Source of the DNA: Eretmocerus hayati
Taxonomy: Eukaryota > Arthropoda > Insecta > Hymenoptera > Aphelinidae
DNA length: 64,000 nucleotides
Direction: 5' to 3'
Assembly (NCBI GenBank): GCA_029851415.1
Contig: CM056742.1
Location: 189,267,344 to 189,331,343, forward strand
Positions 12,693 to 25,198 of this stretch are shown piece by piece. Position 1 is the first letter of the stretch. The number at the start of each line of letters is the position of its first letter. A program made the translations under genes and the position numbers. The notes under the pieces are model-generated. The model ran no database searches and had not been told where the DNA came from. It saw only the letters and a list, made by a program, of their open reading frames with translations.

Positions 12693-15600
12693 CATATACC
12701 AACGGATGCGCCGATGGCTTTTTTTTTGGATTGAGATAAAATTTTTTCGTGACGTTGAGAGATGTTTTGCATGATTTTTTAGAATTTATAGTCGAGCAAT
12801 TCTGCGTTCTTATTGCATCTCATTTTCAAAGGCACCATACCTGGAACTATTCGAAATTAAAAATGTCGAAAAAGATCACTCGACGAGTTGACCAAGTTCA
12901 AAAGAAATTCAAATTTCAACGAGTGACTTGATTCAAGTATTACAAAACCTTCCATCGCTTCCCCACAATACAATATTCTTGTCCCATAAAATCACTCTTA
13001 TACTGTGATTTAATTATTCATACTTGATAACGACTCGCTTTTGCAAACAGAGATTAAAATTCCAAACGATCTGAGTTATCGATAAGCTCATTTGCCATTA
13101 TCAAATAAGGATGAAGCTTAGAAAACACCACTTCATAGACGTTCATTTGATGATCTGATTGTGTTGAAGAAATCGTTTCAATCCATCTTTTGAGAGACAT
13201 TTTTTTAACGGCAGCAGCACAATACAGCTAGAGTCAATCATATAGGAGATAAAAACCACAAACGGAAAGATATAATTTATAGAAAAGGATGAAGATCAAG
13301 TTTGAAGTGTTACTCCTAGCTACGATTACTACGATGTAACACGAGAAAATCAATCATAAAAAATATTTCACAAGTGCTAACGATACGAGAGATACTTCCT
13401 GTATCATTCAGAACGTCGTAAAAGTCATCTCATTGCGAGCTGTGTACGTAATGATCGGCAAGCGTGACACGAGAATTGCACGTTGTACTGGAGGAGGCTC
13501 GATCCAAGATCCCGGCTCGTATATTTGGAGAACACACGCGGTATATAAAGAACGTCTGATGCAGTGAGCGGAACGAGAAGTGAATGTGCCACTGTGGCTC
13601 TCCTCCATTCACATATATAGGCATGTATAGGTAAATGCACTCGTGCTTTAGGGCATCGACGTTGGCATATGGATTTGGGTGCGTGCTCGATACGAGGGAT
13701 TAAATTTGTACGGATGCCGACACTCGCGCGATAATGCACCCGCATCAAATAGCCCTGACAAACACGAGGTCATTGCACACGTTTTACTTGGGCTGATGGA
13801 GTGTGTTTACTTATATCCAGACTGATTAGCGCATGTTAGCGCATCGGCTCAAACTCGAGCCTCAAAAGTGTGAATGAACAGTGACGTCGCGAATGGGGCA
13901 TCGAACCCGCCGACTCCACTCATCGCGATGCATCAGGTGTCTGCGGCCGGTCTGCTGCTGCATATCACTCACCGTTGACGAGGTCAAAAATTCCAGTACA
14001 AATTTTCATTCGCATCTGCGATGAATTTACATGGCAAAGAGAGCTTTTCACACTGCACACGAATGACAGTTTGGTCTCTGGCGCAGGAGTTGTATTTGGG
14101 ATGTATTGTCGAAATTTTTAACTCATGCACTCGTGGGAAAATAGCGTGGAGTTGGACTGTCACCCACTACTCCTCTCGGAAAATCGAACTAGAAGAGATG
14201 GTTGTCACGGCAACGGGGAGAGTGTCAACGGTGAAGCTGGAGGTATTTTGATGCGGCGCGGCGCGAGCGGTATCTATACAATATCGGGCTGCATGCCATC
14301 GAATCGCACGTGGCTGCTTCTGCTGCTGCCAAACCAGATCCCATAACAACAAATGTATACGATATGTTTTGGTCGAGATGTAAAGTCGTGCGCGGGTGGC
14401 TCACTGGCCCGATTATTACCCTACATTGTGGTATAATACCCAACGGGACATGAGAAATTGAGGGCCGCTGAATAACCGCGTTTATAACCTCCAAGCAGAA
14501 GCACTTACCTCTGATGCACGATGCTTTCTCAATCTCTCCTCACTCGTTCATCGCACCGTAAAGTCTCGTGAATTTCAGTAACTCTGGTGTTCCACAAAGT
14601 TCACACTCGCGAATCAGAGATCAAGGGGTCACAGCTGCCACGATGGGAAATTCCCAAACACTCGCGAGAACGGCTATACTTGAATTAGAATTTGACAGAC
14701 ACGATGCATCGAATCTAAAGCACTGATGCATACGAGAATGCATCAGTTCCAACCACGCTCCTAACACGACAACGCAACGGGCCAAACTGATGCAGCTGAT
14801 CCGAGTCTAGCATGTGTTCTATTCCAAGATCCGCGCGGGGGCAGCATTGGGTTGTTGCGCTCGCGGATGGAAGGGGTTGCCGCCTGCGCGTAGCCAAGGC
14901 AACTCGCGGTTGTATTATCATTTCATATTTTGATCTGTTTCCATCTCAGGTATGCGATAGAAACATTTTTGGAGAAGTTTTTGACATTGATCCAGCCAAT
15001 TTCCACAGCTGTTCGTTAGTAGATCATCAAAGTTCGATGAACCCTTCCGATGATCAGGTCAGAGAATGACAGATGTCGTTTCTGCCTTCTGCTCTCTGCT
15101 CGAGTTAGCGAGTGAGTCATTCTACTCTCCAAATCTCGACGAATTTTTGTGAATGGTATTCAAACTGGTATGTGGCAATCATTGATCTCACTTTCTTGCA
15201 TAATTTCATCTTATGAGTGTGGATTGTCATCAAAGATCCCATAAAAATTAATAGGGTATGATTTCGCTCTTCATCGGTGCTAGCAGAAGTTGAACGCAAA
15301 GCTCCTGACCTAACCCTACCTCACGCCTATGTGGCTAGCAGAAGTCAAAATCCAAGTTGCGAATCGTCGCCAATCGTCGCGAAATCAAACCAGGGTCAAG
15401 TTCACTAAGTATCTATTAATCCGCAATTTCAACCTCCAAACTGAGTCCACGTGATGAAATTGGATGAAAGATTGTTGTGCAATGTGATTTGAATCAGGAT
15501 CTATCTCGACTCACGCAAGACATCCACCTTCTTTAGTATGTTAATTTCCATTCTGCATCCAAACATGTGCATGGACTGAAATGAAACAAAAGTCATCCAG

Positions 15601-15756
15601 ATCCAGCAGACCTCTACCTTTATCCAAGAAATTAATACCAACATGCATCAAGACTCCAGCATCATGAGCGGGGGTGTCAGCTCAAGCTTTTGTTGATATC
15701 ATTGGTTGCGTTTGCTGCTTCTGTTGTTGAAAACTCTAACCTTTTTCAATATTCCA

Positions 15757-16380
15757 ATGAGTTCTATGCCTACCTTGATTCGCTTTCAACATTGCTCTGA
15801 CACCCCTGTATTCTGTAGACAGGTCCCAAAAGACTGTCCTGTCTGTGGACATTCCTTGGCGACTCTTGAGTTGGAGCCGGTCCTAGTTCCTTGTCCATTA
15901 GTGAACGCAGTTCATCACCCATGTTCCCTTGTTGTTAGATGTTCTAAGGGTAGTTTCCTTGATGAATACCATGCCTTGGATGACTTGCACATTGGAATCA
16001 CAGATTCATGTGGTGTTGTTTTTGAATATGATGCATGTGGCTTAGTGAAGAACGACAATATCAATTGGCAAGAGTGTGCAGCAATTTCAGTTATCCCAGA
16101 TTCATGGGAAACATATTGGGATGAGATTCTAGTTGATATGCTCAATGACCCTATGTGGCAGTCCAAGAACTATGATGATGCAAAATTTAATTGTTTCAAT
16201 TTTGTTACATCATTTTTAGAAAAGTTGAAATTCAAGGATCTACAATTCTTGAACAAAGAAGAGCTTTGTGAAGCCTTCATTCTACCTAAGATACAGACCA
16301 TCTTGAAATATGCCATCATCTACAAGCACCTAAAGAATCAAGATTTCTTCATGCAAGATCGAGCCGACCAACTGCACTAA
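15757..16380 (+). CDS. MKRN2OS: MKRN2 opposite-strand protein homologue
   Basis: A single exon encodes 207 residues, close to the roughly 220 of vertebrate MKRN2OS. The frame is open further upstream, but ATG at 15757 is its first Met; a second is at 15766. Family-like features are an N-terminal LIRFQHC segment, a CPVCG pair of cysteines at about residues 24-28, a central [16 protein letters not shown] stretch, an NCFNFV motif and a C-terminal helical segment ending DFFMQD. There is no signal peptide or membrane segment. The molecular function of the family is not established; vertebrate genes are named only for their position opposite MKRN2. The stop is 17 bp before the MTO1 start on the same strand, and I see no AATAAA between them. 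The family call rests on remembered pattern similarity, not an alignment. Confidence 0.85.
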   Translation: MSSMPTLIRFQHCSDTPVFCRQVPKDCPVCGHSLATLELEPVLVPCPLVNAVHHPCSLVVRCSKGSFLDEYHALDDLHIGITDSCGVVFEYDACGLVKNDNINWQECAAISVIPDSWETYWDEILVDMLNDPMWQSKNYDDAKFNCFNFVTSFLEKLKFKDLQFLNKEELCEAFILPKIQTILKYAIIYKHLKNQDFFMQDRADQLH

Positions 16381-16397
16381 AGTTGCAGAATGTGAAG

Positions 16398-19300
16398 ATG
16401 CCTCTTATCAAATTCTACTCCTCTAGTTTGTGGTCCCCACTCTGCTCTAGACAATCTGTCAAGTTTACAAGGTCATGTGTATCTGATAGCCAAAAAAAAA
16501 AGTACGATGTCATTGTTGTTGGAGGAGGTCATGCAGGAACAGAAGCATGTGCAGCTGCTGCCAGAATGGGTGCCAAAACATTATTGGTCACTCACAAAAA
16601 GAGTACAGTTGGTATGTGTTTGAGACACCAACTATGTAAATGGAATGATCATCTCAGATGATTGATGCTCATCTCTGGCAAACCTATTTGAAACATTTGC
16701 AGGTGAAATGTCATGTAACCCTTCATTTGGAGGAATTGGCAAAGGAAATTTAATGAGGGAAGTGGATGCACTGGATGGTGTTTGCTGCAGGATATGTGAT
16801 ATTTCTGGGATTCACTATAGAGTGTTGAATAGGCGTAAGGGCCCAGCAGTTTGGGGATTGAGAGCCCAAATTGACAGAACTTTGTACAAAAAACATTTAC
16901 AAGCTGAATTGTTCAGTACACCAGGACTTGATATCATTGAAGGATCAGTCGAAGATCTGCTGTTGCAAGAGGGCTCTGATAAATGTTGCGGTATCATTTT
17001 AAGTGAGTAAACGAACCTCCTCTCTGAAATGATCTTGTCCTCAGAATCGAACTATTATCCTCCAAATCAAACTATCTTTTTCTGCAGGAGATGGATCCAA
17101 AATACCCAGTGATTCAGTTGTCATCACAACTGGAACATTTCTGAAAGGACAAATTAATATAGGATTGGAAACAAGACCAGCTGGACGATTGGATGATGAA
17201 CCAAGCATTGGATTAGCTGATACCTTAGACCGCTTGAACTTCAGGCTTGGGAGATTGAAGACTGGTAGATTCTTTATATTTTTCTATTCAATCTTGATTC
17301 TAATTTTACTGACAGATTCAAGATGAAAATCCTGGACAAATTCCAATTAGATTTTCGATTTTTTAGGCACACCCCCTCGACTAGAGAAATCAACCATTGA
17401 TTTTTCTAGATGCATCTGCCAGCATCCAGATGATGTGCCTGTACCGTTCTCTTTTCTGAGCGATACAGTTTGGTTGCCTCCAGAAAAACAATTCAGATGT
17501 TATTTGACATATACTACCCAAGAAGCAAACGATATTGTGAACAGAAATCTTCACTGTAATAGGCATGTTACAGAAGGAGTGACAGGTCCTAGGTATTGTC
17601 CGAGTATAGAAAGTAAAATTCTTAAATACCCTAGTTTGAGTCATCAGATCTGGTTGGAACCAGAAGGACTCGATTCATCGCTGATTTATCCAGCTGGGTT
17701 ATCTTGTACATTACCAGCAGACGAACAGGAGAAACTTATCAAAACAATTCCTGCCTTGGAAAATGCCAAAATGGGTGAGCAGCACAGATATTTTGAGGAA
17801 ATTACTCTCTGTGGTCCTGTAGCTATAAGGTGGTTGGTGGGAACTGTTCATTGCCCCGGATAAATTTGATCCCATAGTAACCTCAAAAGGAGTGACCTTA
17901 ATTGGAAATTTGAATATGTTCATTCCAGTGAGACCTGGCTACGGTGTTGAATATGATTATGTTGATCCCCGTGAGCTAATGTATACACTGGAAACGAAGA
18001 AAGTTCCTGGACTGTTTCTCGCTGGTCAAATCAATGGCACCACTGGGTATGAAGAAGCTGCAGCTCAAGGAATCGTCGCTGGAATAAATGCAGCAGCTAA
18101 GGTATTCAGTCCCGGATTTTATGTCTTCCATTCCCCTGATACATTTCTCTTTCGCACGAGTACTTGCAATATTTCTAAAAGACCCGCAAATTGTTGAGCT
18201 TTTTGTCTCGCCCTTTGTAAACGGTAAGGACTTCATGTGCGCGTGCATGTCGGACTCCATAAGTCGATCAGGGTTTTCATTAAATACGCGATGCAGTCAC
18301 TTCAGTGTTTAATTAATCTAGTAACTCATGATTTTTTTAGGCTCTTGACAAACCACCTCTCACCATAAGCCGAACTGAGGGATACATTGGTGTCCTCATT
18401 GACGATTTAGTAAGCAGTGGAGTAACAGAGCCGTACAGAATGTTCACGAGTCGAGCTGAATTCCGAGTTTGCTTGCGGCCAGACAATGCCGATGAGCGTC
18501 TGACGAGGAAAGGGTACGAAACAGGATGTGTCTCGGAGCGAAGAATGCAGATAACTCAAGATCTGCTAGAAAAAATTCAAGATGGTTTGCGGGGTCTGAG
18601 AAATACAACGAAACTATGGAGAGATTGGCAAAATCTGCTAAATTTACGAGCGTTGAAGAAAAATGAGTGGAGAACAGCTTTTAGTTTGCTAGCGCACGAA
18701 GACTTAAACTTCGATGATTTAGCTGCCCTTATCCCTGAGATTGCTCATCTTTCAAATCATCCTAAATTGAGTGAAAGGCTGAAGGTGCGGGTCGAAAGTG
18801 CCATTCTTCAATGTTCGGAAAAATATCCTGTTTCAAAAAGGAAACTGAATTCTCTCTTTGCATTTTTTTAGATTGAAACCGCGTATGAACACTTTGTTGA
18901 CGAGCAAAGGTGGGAAATTGAAGAAATCAGAAGGAATGAGAAAATGGCCATACCGCAAGACTTTGATTATGATTCGTAAGTAACTCTTTTTCAGTTCATA
19001 GAAATGAATTTTGAGATGACTATGTTCATAATTTTATAGCTCCCAGCGGAGAAACGCCTTGGTCGACCCATCCTCGTGCACGAGTAGTCGTCGAAAAAGG
19101 CGTTTTCTCCTCTAAAGCTACAAAATATTTCATCGAACCCGGTATATAATGTATTATACTCCATTACTATTTTAACTCTTTTTCTTCAGAGAATCTCTGC
19201 AATGTAGTATTGAAGACAAGGAAAGACTAATGGAAGCACGACCACAAACTGTGAGTGTAACAGATCAATCTACTCGATCATCAGTAACTACCATGTATTC

Positions 19301-19433
19301 TCATGATGTTTCGTGATTACCACAGATTGCAGCTGCTTACAACATTCCGGGTGTGACCCCTGCCGGAGTTCTAAGACTGTATTACTTCTTAAAAAAGCGA
19401 GAAAAAGTTGGAGAGGCTCTCAGTGTTGCATAA
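16398..19433 (+). CDS. MTO1: Mitochondrial tRNA 5-carboxymethylaminomethyl-uridine enzyme MTO1
   Basis: This is the MnmG/GidA-family flavoprotein that, with the GTPase GTPBP3/MnmE, modifies the wobble uridine (position 34) of certain mitochondrial tRNAs. Nine exons join in frame with GT-AG introns: 16398-16611, 16703-17002, 17088-17264, 17367-17774, 17929-18101, 18341-18784, 18872-18975, 19190-19250 and 19326-19433, giving 1989 nt or 662 residues plus stop, normal for the family. Residues 1-35 are Ser/Arg/Lys-rich, like a mitochondrial presequence. The FAD-binding [11 protein letters not shown] follows at about 40-50, then [13 protein letters not shown], the GidA signature GPRYCPSIE at about 304-312, a second signature [17 protein letters not shown] at about 398-414, [13 protein letters not shown], and the C-terminal GidA-associated helical domain with IPGVTPAGV. 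All key motifs are intact. Introns run 75-239 bp. The start is chosen as the first in-frame ATG before the FAD motif. An imperfect hairpin sits in intron 7. Confidence 0.95.
19036..19122 (+). repeat. Hairpin inside MTO1 intron 7
   Basis: Arms at about 19036-19066 and 19086-19122 are imperfect inverted repeats (GGAGAAACGCCTT against its complement in AAGGCGTTTTCTCC). The 12-bp palindrome CTCGTGCACGAG at 19073-19084 forms the apex. It lies wholly within the 214-bp intron 18976-19189 and takes up about 40 percent of it. It could be a small inserted MITE or a structured intronic RNA. Confidence 0.6.
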
Positions 19434-21814
19434 CACTATCTGCCTTAGAACAATACAGAGCTGGATTTGTTTCACTGGAATTCGAAAATCTCAGATGGTT
19501 CTTATACCTACAGTTACTGGAAGCCTCAGGCAGATGGAAACAAGAAGTTCCAGCCCTTTGTTGTAACTGCACGGCTGAGGGACACCTACTTCATTAGATA
19601 GTCCAGTTGAAATGAAGAATCAAGCTGAATTGAGATTTTAGTCGGTCACTCATCAGACAAACATCTTCAAAGCGTATTTGATAATTTTCCAACATTGGAC
19701 AATGATACACAGTTCGTGTAAATATATTTGTATATATTGTAAAGATTTCAACAAGTTGTCGATATATGAGCGAACCGTCCATTTGAAGTTATGCATTGAA
19801 ACCCTCAAAAGCTTACCTGTGCGTTTTTGTATCTAGTTGGAGTAGATAGATTACTCGTACGATTTTGGACTTTATTCAAAATTTGAAGAGTTATTCCTCT
19901 CTGGTCAAAATGAAATCGAGAGCAGCCGAGCAGTTATTGGACGTTTATTGAATATTTTTGTGAATTCGGACGAAGTGAATAGCAAGTGCGCCACAGGCAC
20001 AAAAAATAATACGGTATAATTTTATAAAAAATTAAATCGTGATGAAATGTGGTTTTGCAATTCAAATTGTCGCAGTATGTCGATAGGAATCTACTGATGA
20101 GTAGTTGTTCATTATAGGTTGAGTTTGAAATGTAAAATTCAATCATCATTGTCCAAGTCAGTAGATGATTCATAGAGATTTCGACGTTATTGAAATGACA
20201 GAAAGAGTGTAGTCGAATATATTTCGTTTGAAGTCACTTCATCATGAACTGCAACAGATCATCGTGAAAATAAGAAACCGGGGCACTGGTCATTCGCCTC
20301 AATCGTCACAAATATAATGCTAACGCGTACCAGGTTTGCATGAATTTAGTATTGTGTACGTCACGAGTTGAGTGAGATAGAAGATCTCGAAAAGTTCAGG
20401 TGGTTTCCAAGCGACTCTTTCCTTTATTTGATGCGACCTCGAATTCAAAGTATAATCAGAACGCTAATTACCGAGTCCTAGAGTAGAGGTCAGATACTTG
20501 ATTTACGACTTCAGATGTGGATTAGATGGATTTGTTCTAAAATGAACTTGAAGCCATACGAATTTTTAGAAAATCGTTTAGTTTACGCGTAAACATCGAA
20601 GGTGGAAATTATAAGTCTCAGAATCTCTTTGAACATATACACTCTGGTCACTCTTTTATACGAGACATAACAAGGAATTTTTGAAAAAGTTATTCTTACA
20701 ACTTATTGAACTCACGAAGGACTGAATCAATCTGTGAATAATCCGAACGACTTGTGTTCAACTTTGTAATGCAGCCCTTGTTATCGTATATTGTCAAAGA
20801 CAAGACGTAAAGACCTGACTCTTGATAGATCTCCGCTCATTGGAAGCTGTTCAATTCATAATGGATGATGGGAGAAGGACACCTAAATTTTCATTTTGTG
20901 ATCGAACCGCGCTGAAGGATGGGATAAAAATTGAATGCTTGAAGTTTAGTTGGTAACAAGCCTTGTAATTTCGAAAAGAGTGCACACTCCAAGAACTCGA
21001 ATAGCGCGTTTTCTGACTCTTGAATATAAGTAGTCAAAGTCCGTGACTAGTCAGACTGTCTACACTGATACGTGTCACGATGAAAGAAGTATGTTGCAAC
21101 CACCACCGGTGTATCTGGTCGAGGTGATTTTCTGCGCAAAGTATGATACGTATGTACCTCAAAATACGAGCAGTGAGGGAAATTAAATTGCCAACCATCC
21201 TACGAAGCCACATCATACTTTTCCGTAATACCGATTTCACGGCGCTTTCAAGAATAATGAAAAAAGCGTGTCTGATAGGGCAAGAAGTCACTTGGCGAGG
21301 GGGTGCAACTCGAACTCGACAAATGAAACATCCTGAGCTCACGCTCTCAACATTTCCGATACCCTCACTCAGACTCAAAGTTGACTCGTGCTCCACTTCA
21401 AATTCTACACAGAATGGACTAATTAACGCATGTTCCATGCTAGCGATTGGACAGCAACGAGAAACTCGCCCAAGCGAATTATAAGAGCATCCGGACGCTG
21501 CACCTCGATCATATCTATACTAGAATGGATCGCGTGTCATCTTGTGTATGTATTGGAAAATCAAAATGTAAGGGCTCGGCTATGATGTACAGGCAGCTCA
21601 CAAAGAAAATTCTGTTTCGATAATGAGTCGAGTCCTAGCTGCTGGTGCTCCTTGTGAGTGGGGAAAATTTCAAGAGGACGCGTCTAGCGTCGACAATGAA
21701 CTGAGTAAATTGCTGCTGAATCCAATCACGGAATAATGACTCTGGATACAGTCAAATTTATAATTCATTTAGACATCTCTGCCAAATGCACTATCTTGAT
21801 CGCAATAAATTCTA

Positions 21815-22308
21815 CTAACATTTGAGTCTGCCTAATTGTGTAACTTGATCAATCAAGCTAAGCTGTCCATTAAGATTATTATTTTTCGCTTCAATAATAC
21901 ATAAAGGATCAAAACTCGCGTGTCTTTGGCCAAATAAATGAAGCACCGTGGGTACGATTGAATTCGTGCTATTCTGAAGAAAGTTCTTCATTAATGAAAT
22001 TTGCTGCAACGCCGGTGCTTTAAGATTCTTCAACAAACGAGTCTTACCAAATAATCCACCATTGAGGCCCATAAAGAATAATATTTCTTGTAGGTTCTGG
22101 GGGTAATATGGATAATGAATCTCACATTCCATGGTTTTGTTTCGATGGCTTTATTCATCTCTTTATAAGTGACATAGCAATACTGTGGGAGTGGTGTATC
22201 TGCAACAATAAATATGAATCTCATCATTCCTTGATAATCGATACAGGAAATCTGCAACAATCTCAACTTATTCAACATAGAGTGTAGATATTTCAGGCTA
22301 TAGGACAT
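21815..22308 (-). pseudogene. Unidentified coding-like stretch, two overlapping frames
   Basis: Two minus-strand frames overlap at 22030-22132: an upstream one at 22030-22308 and a downstream one at 21815-22132. Both have protein-like composition without low-complexity runs, for example NLQEILFFMGLNGG and TVLHLFGQRH. A GTGAGA donor-like site and a CCCCCAG acceptor-like site lie in the overlap, but they would define an intron of only about 29 nt, too short for most insects. It may be a decayed gene, or an exon group I cannot assemble. I do not recognise a family. Confidence 0.2.
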
Positions 22309-24900
22309 GTCATCATATCAATATTATCGCCAAGGCTATCTACTTCTATATGAATCATCATAGTAACGTGAATACTACATTGGTTTATGGTTCGCTACCA
22401 ACAATTCATCTACATCATCGGAAATATTGATATCCTTTCACAGATACCTATGTTTTCTTCAATAACTGTATGCTCATGGATCGTCGAAACTCATAGCCTC
22501 CTCTAGTTTTGAGCTTTTGGTGACTTGCACCACGAATCTACAGGGTTAGAAAATACTATATAACAACTTTCTTAAGATCCTCGCAGAAATGTCCGCTCCT
22601 ATTCAAATAAGTAAAAAGTACAAAACACTCTCTATTTCAATCACTGTGATCAAAAGCAGTGAACAACTAGATTCATTTCAGAGGATCCAATTGAAGACTT
22701 TGACGATATTGGTAGTATATGAAGGGCTTGTAGTTACACATATGGATACAAAGTTTTGAAAATTCTGGAAAAAGAAGACTAGTCTAACCGTGGAAAATAT
22801 ACAGATTCATTACGAGGAACGGCATCATGCCGATTCCAACATTTCTTGTCAGGCAATATGAAATATTGTTACAAAAATGTGTAATACGAGCAGTTATTTT
22901 TGAGTAACAAAATTGTTTACAATTGTATACTATTATTGCGCCCTAAACTTGAGTAAACCCTGCTTTTGAAGTCACCACCTGGTATCCAGCAACTGACAAT
23001 GAGTGTGATTTTCCAACAAGAAGATGACATAGTAGACAGAATTGTGAGGTTGGCCCAAATACTCGAGAAGCTTTTGCTTTTCTACTTGTTCAACGACGAA
23101 CAGTCGTGGTTCTAAAAAGCTGGTGAATATCAAGCACAAGACATAGAAAATAAAATGAAAATGTGGGCGTTGACATCGAATTCTGATTTATATCACATAT
23201 ATTCCACCAACGACGGTTCAACTCTACATCTTCACATATTCATCACTAAGAATGTGATGAAACCAGAAACGAATACCTGATATATGAATAAAATAAAACG
23301 AATAAGAAATCAATTTTCGAATGAAAATCCTCTAAAAGAACACGATAAAAATACTGCAAACTGGTCAAATCACTGACATCAGGTTCATTTTCGCACTAAA
23401 TAAGGGTAAACAGTTCAGAAACAGTACAGAGAGGCAAATCGTTCAGCAGTCAGACTTGCTCGTTAACGCGCAGCTAAATCACTATTTACATTTGACGAGG
23501 CGGGCGCTGAAAACGCTCTCGTGATCTTGTAGACACAGGTTAATCTAGTTTGTCGTACTGAATCGGTTCAATGCTGAGCGTTCACTTTTTCTACATCAAC
23601 CTCCATCGTTCCTGAGCTCTGCTTACCGTAAGAATACAGATCAGTATTTAATTCATCAATAAAGATGAGTAGAAGTCTTAGAATTTAAATTTCCGATCAT
23701 GTAAACTTGAACTCTTATCTCTAGTGCAAACATATACAGGTGTAAATTTACAAACGCTTTACATACAGCTCCAAAACTCTGTATTGAAAAAAATACTCCA
23801 TCTCGACGAAATCTGGTGAATCCTAAAATTTATAACACTACTTCAATTTGAGACTTTTTCGAGAAAAATTTGAAACATAGTCAGTTTGTGAAATAATTTG
23901 CTTGGAACATTGCAGTTTGAGGAGGTATAGAATATTACAAAGTGATACTTTTTCTCTTTGAAGTGTGTTTCAGAAAGAGCAAGGTAATATTCTTGGCAAG
24001 CACGTATCGAACTCTTGCATCGTTTTTCAGGTGTGAGAAACTAATCAATTCTGGATGCTACGTAGGGAATGGATATTTTTCAACACAGCTATTACACAAG
24101 TTTGAAATCAAAAGATAAGAAATTTTAGAAAAACATCGAAGCTCCTTAAAGAATATATGCACAGAAAATATACACAAACGTCTAACTTTGTACACCATAC
24201 ATACTCGCCGGGAGCCGTTACCTCCCCCTCATGACTCGACTCTTATTACTAGACTCATTTCTCATTTCCAAATACTTGAAAATGCATTAAGCAATATATA
24301 CAAAGAATTAGAGCACAAAAATAGTCTCATTAGACTGTGCTTTGACACCAACAAAATGGCAGTGCTTTTTCGAATTGATGTTGAACTTATGTAAATTTAG
24401 GCAGTCTCATTTTTTTTATTATACCCTAGTATATTTTCTCACATCAGAACAAAAGTATCGAATGATCTCTAAACAAAAACCAAGGAGCAAACTGAATCTT
24501 TTCGGATTAAATTCGGATTAATCGTGGCAATTTCAATAGTTTTTATGGATCCTTGTCAAATGACCACGTAGATTCCTTACAGTATGAAAGAATGGAGATG
24601 ACTCTCGAATATTCGAAGTACATTCATAGAAGACAAAATCGGATCTTGATCGAGACTTTTACACAAATCACATTAAGATAAAAATCTGTAATGCGTGACT
24701 TGCATCGTATCGTTAGTCTCTAGGTTGGGGCTGGGAAAATGAAGAAATCGATAGTGATGAAGACATGGCAAAGATTTTGACATGTTTTGAACAACCGCTA
24801 GAAAATTCATTATTCATAAATCGAAATGAGGTGAGTAAATGTGATGTTTTTCCAACAGAATGAACAAATTGAGGATCGCGCTGAATGGATGGGAGAAATA

Positions 24901-25125
24901 TGAGTTATTATCAGTTGACACGAAACTGATTTTTGCATTTCGGTTCATTTCGGATCGGTGGGTTAAACTTCTGTGATAATTATGGAGATGTAACCGGTAA
25001 TTTTGTTGCTGTACATTCAAGATGAATGGAGATCAATTCCAAAATTATCACACAAGTTTGACCCCTCGATCCGAAATGAACCAAAATTCAAAAATCAGTT
25101 TTATGTCAAACCCTGGTTATTATGT
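24901..25125. repeat. Fold-back repeat with about 85-bp arms
   Basis: The left arm (about 24901-24986) and right arm (about 25038-25125) are imperfect inverted copies. The best-matching core is GGTTCATTTCGGATCG on the left, reading CGATCCGAAATGAACC on the right. The spacer is about 50 bp and there is no coding potential. A small MITE-like element, or an old palindrome, is the best reading. Confidence 0.65.
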
Positions 25126-25192
25126 GAGTTTCTTAAAACGTCTATCGTGGTATACGAAAGCTCCTCTGTCTTTACTCTAAATCTAGTTTTTT

Positions 25193-25198
25193 TTTTAT
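25193..25198 (-). promoter_or_regulatory. Candidate poly(A) signal for the Mth-like receptor
   Basis: The plus strand reads TTTATT here, giving AATAAA on the minus strand about 850 nt after the receptor stop codon. No other AATAAA was seen on that strand between the stop and this site. It would imply a 3' UTR of about 0.85-0.9 kb. This is a motif match only. Confidence 0.3.

Larger units (their letters stand above)
7926..15756. other. Intergenic DNA with two inverted-repeat elements
   Basis: Apart from the inverted-repeat elements at 10944-11836 and 11900-12692, and one copy of a dispersed repeat at 9582-9672, I see no supported gene. The stretch 10400-10980 is CpG-rich with open frames on both strands that lack recognisable products. 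A short direct repeat (GCTAGCAGAAGT) occurs at about 15279 and 15333, upstream of the MKRN2OS-like gene. No TATA-like element stands out in the 300 bp before 15757. Confidence 0.5.
19434..25192. other. Intergenic DNA downstream of MTO1
   Basis: AT-rich DNA that includes the MTO1 3' UTR; an ATTAAA lies about 600 bp after the stop but no canonical AATAAA is close. Short open frames near 21034-21484 occur on both strands without recognisable products. A weakly coding-like minus-strand stretch is at 21815-22308, and a fold-back repeat at 24901-25125. I see nothing specific in the rest. Confidence 0.5.

Noticed and set aside
16383..16397. Upstream in-frame extension of MTO1
   Set aside because: It would need a TTG start; ATG at 16398 is the first in-frame Met and gives a normal mitochondrial presequence.
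17775..17863. Read-through of MTO1 exon 4 beyond 17774
   Set aside because: The frame stays open for about 30 codons, but splicing at GTGAGC to 17929 restores the family sequence exactly (KM then [11 protein letters not shown]).
19313..19597. 94-codon frame over the MTO1 last exon
   Set aside because: It is out of frame with the true exon 9 (19326-19433), which ends in a proper stop after the GidA C-terminal motif.
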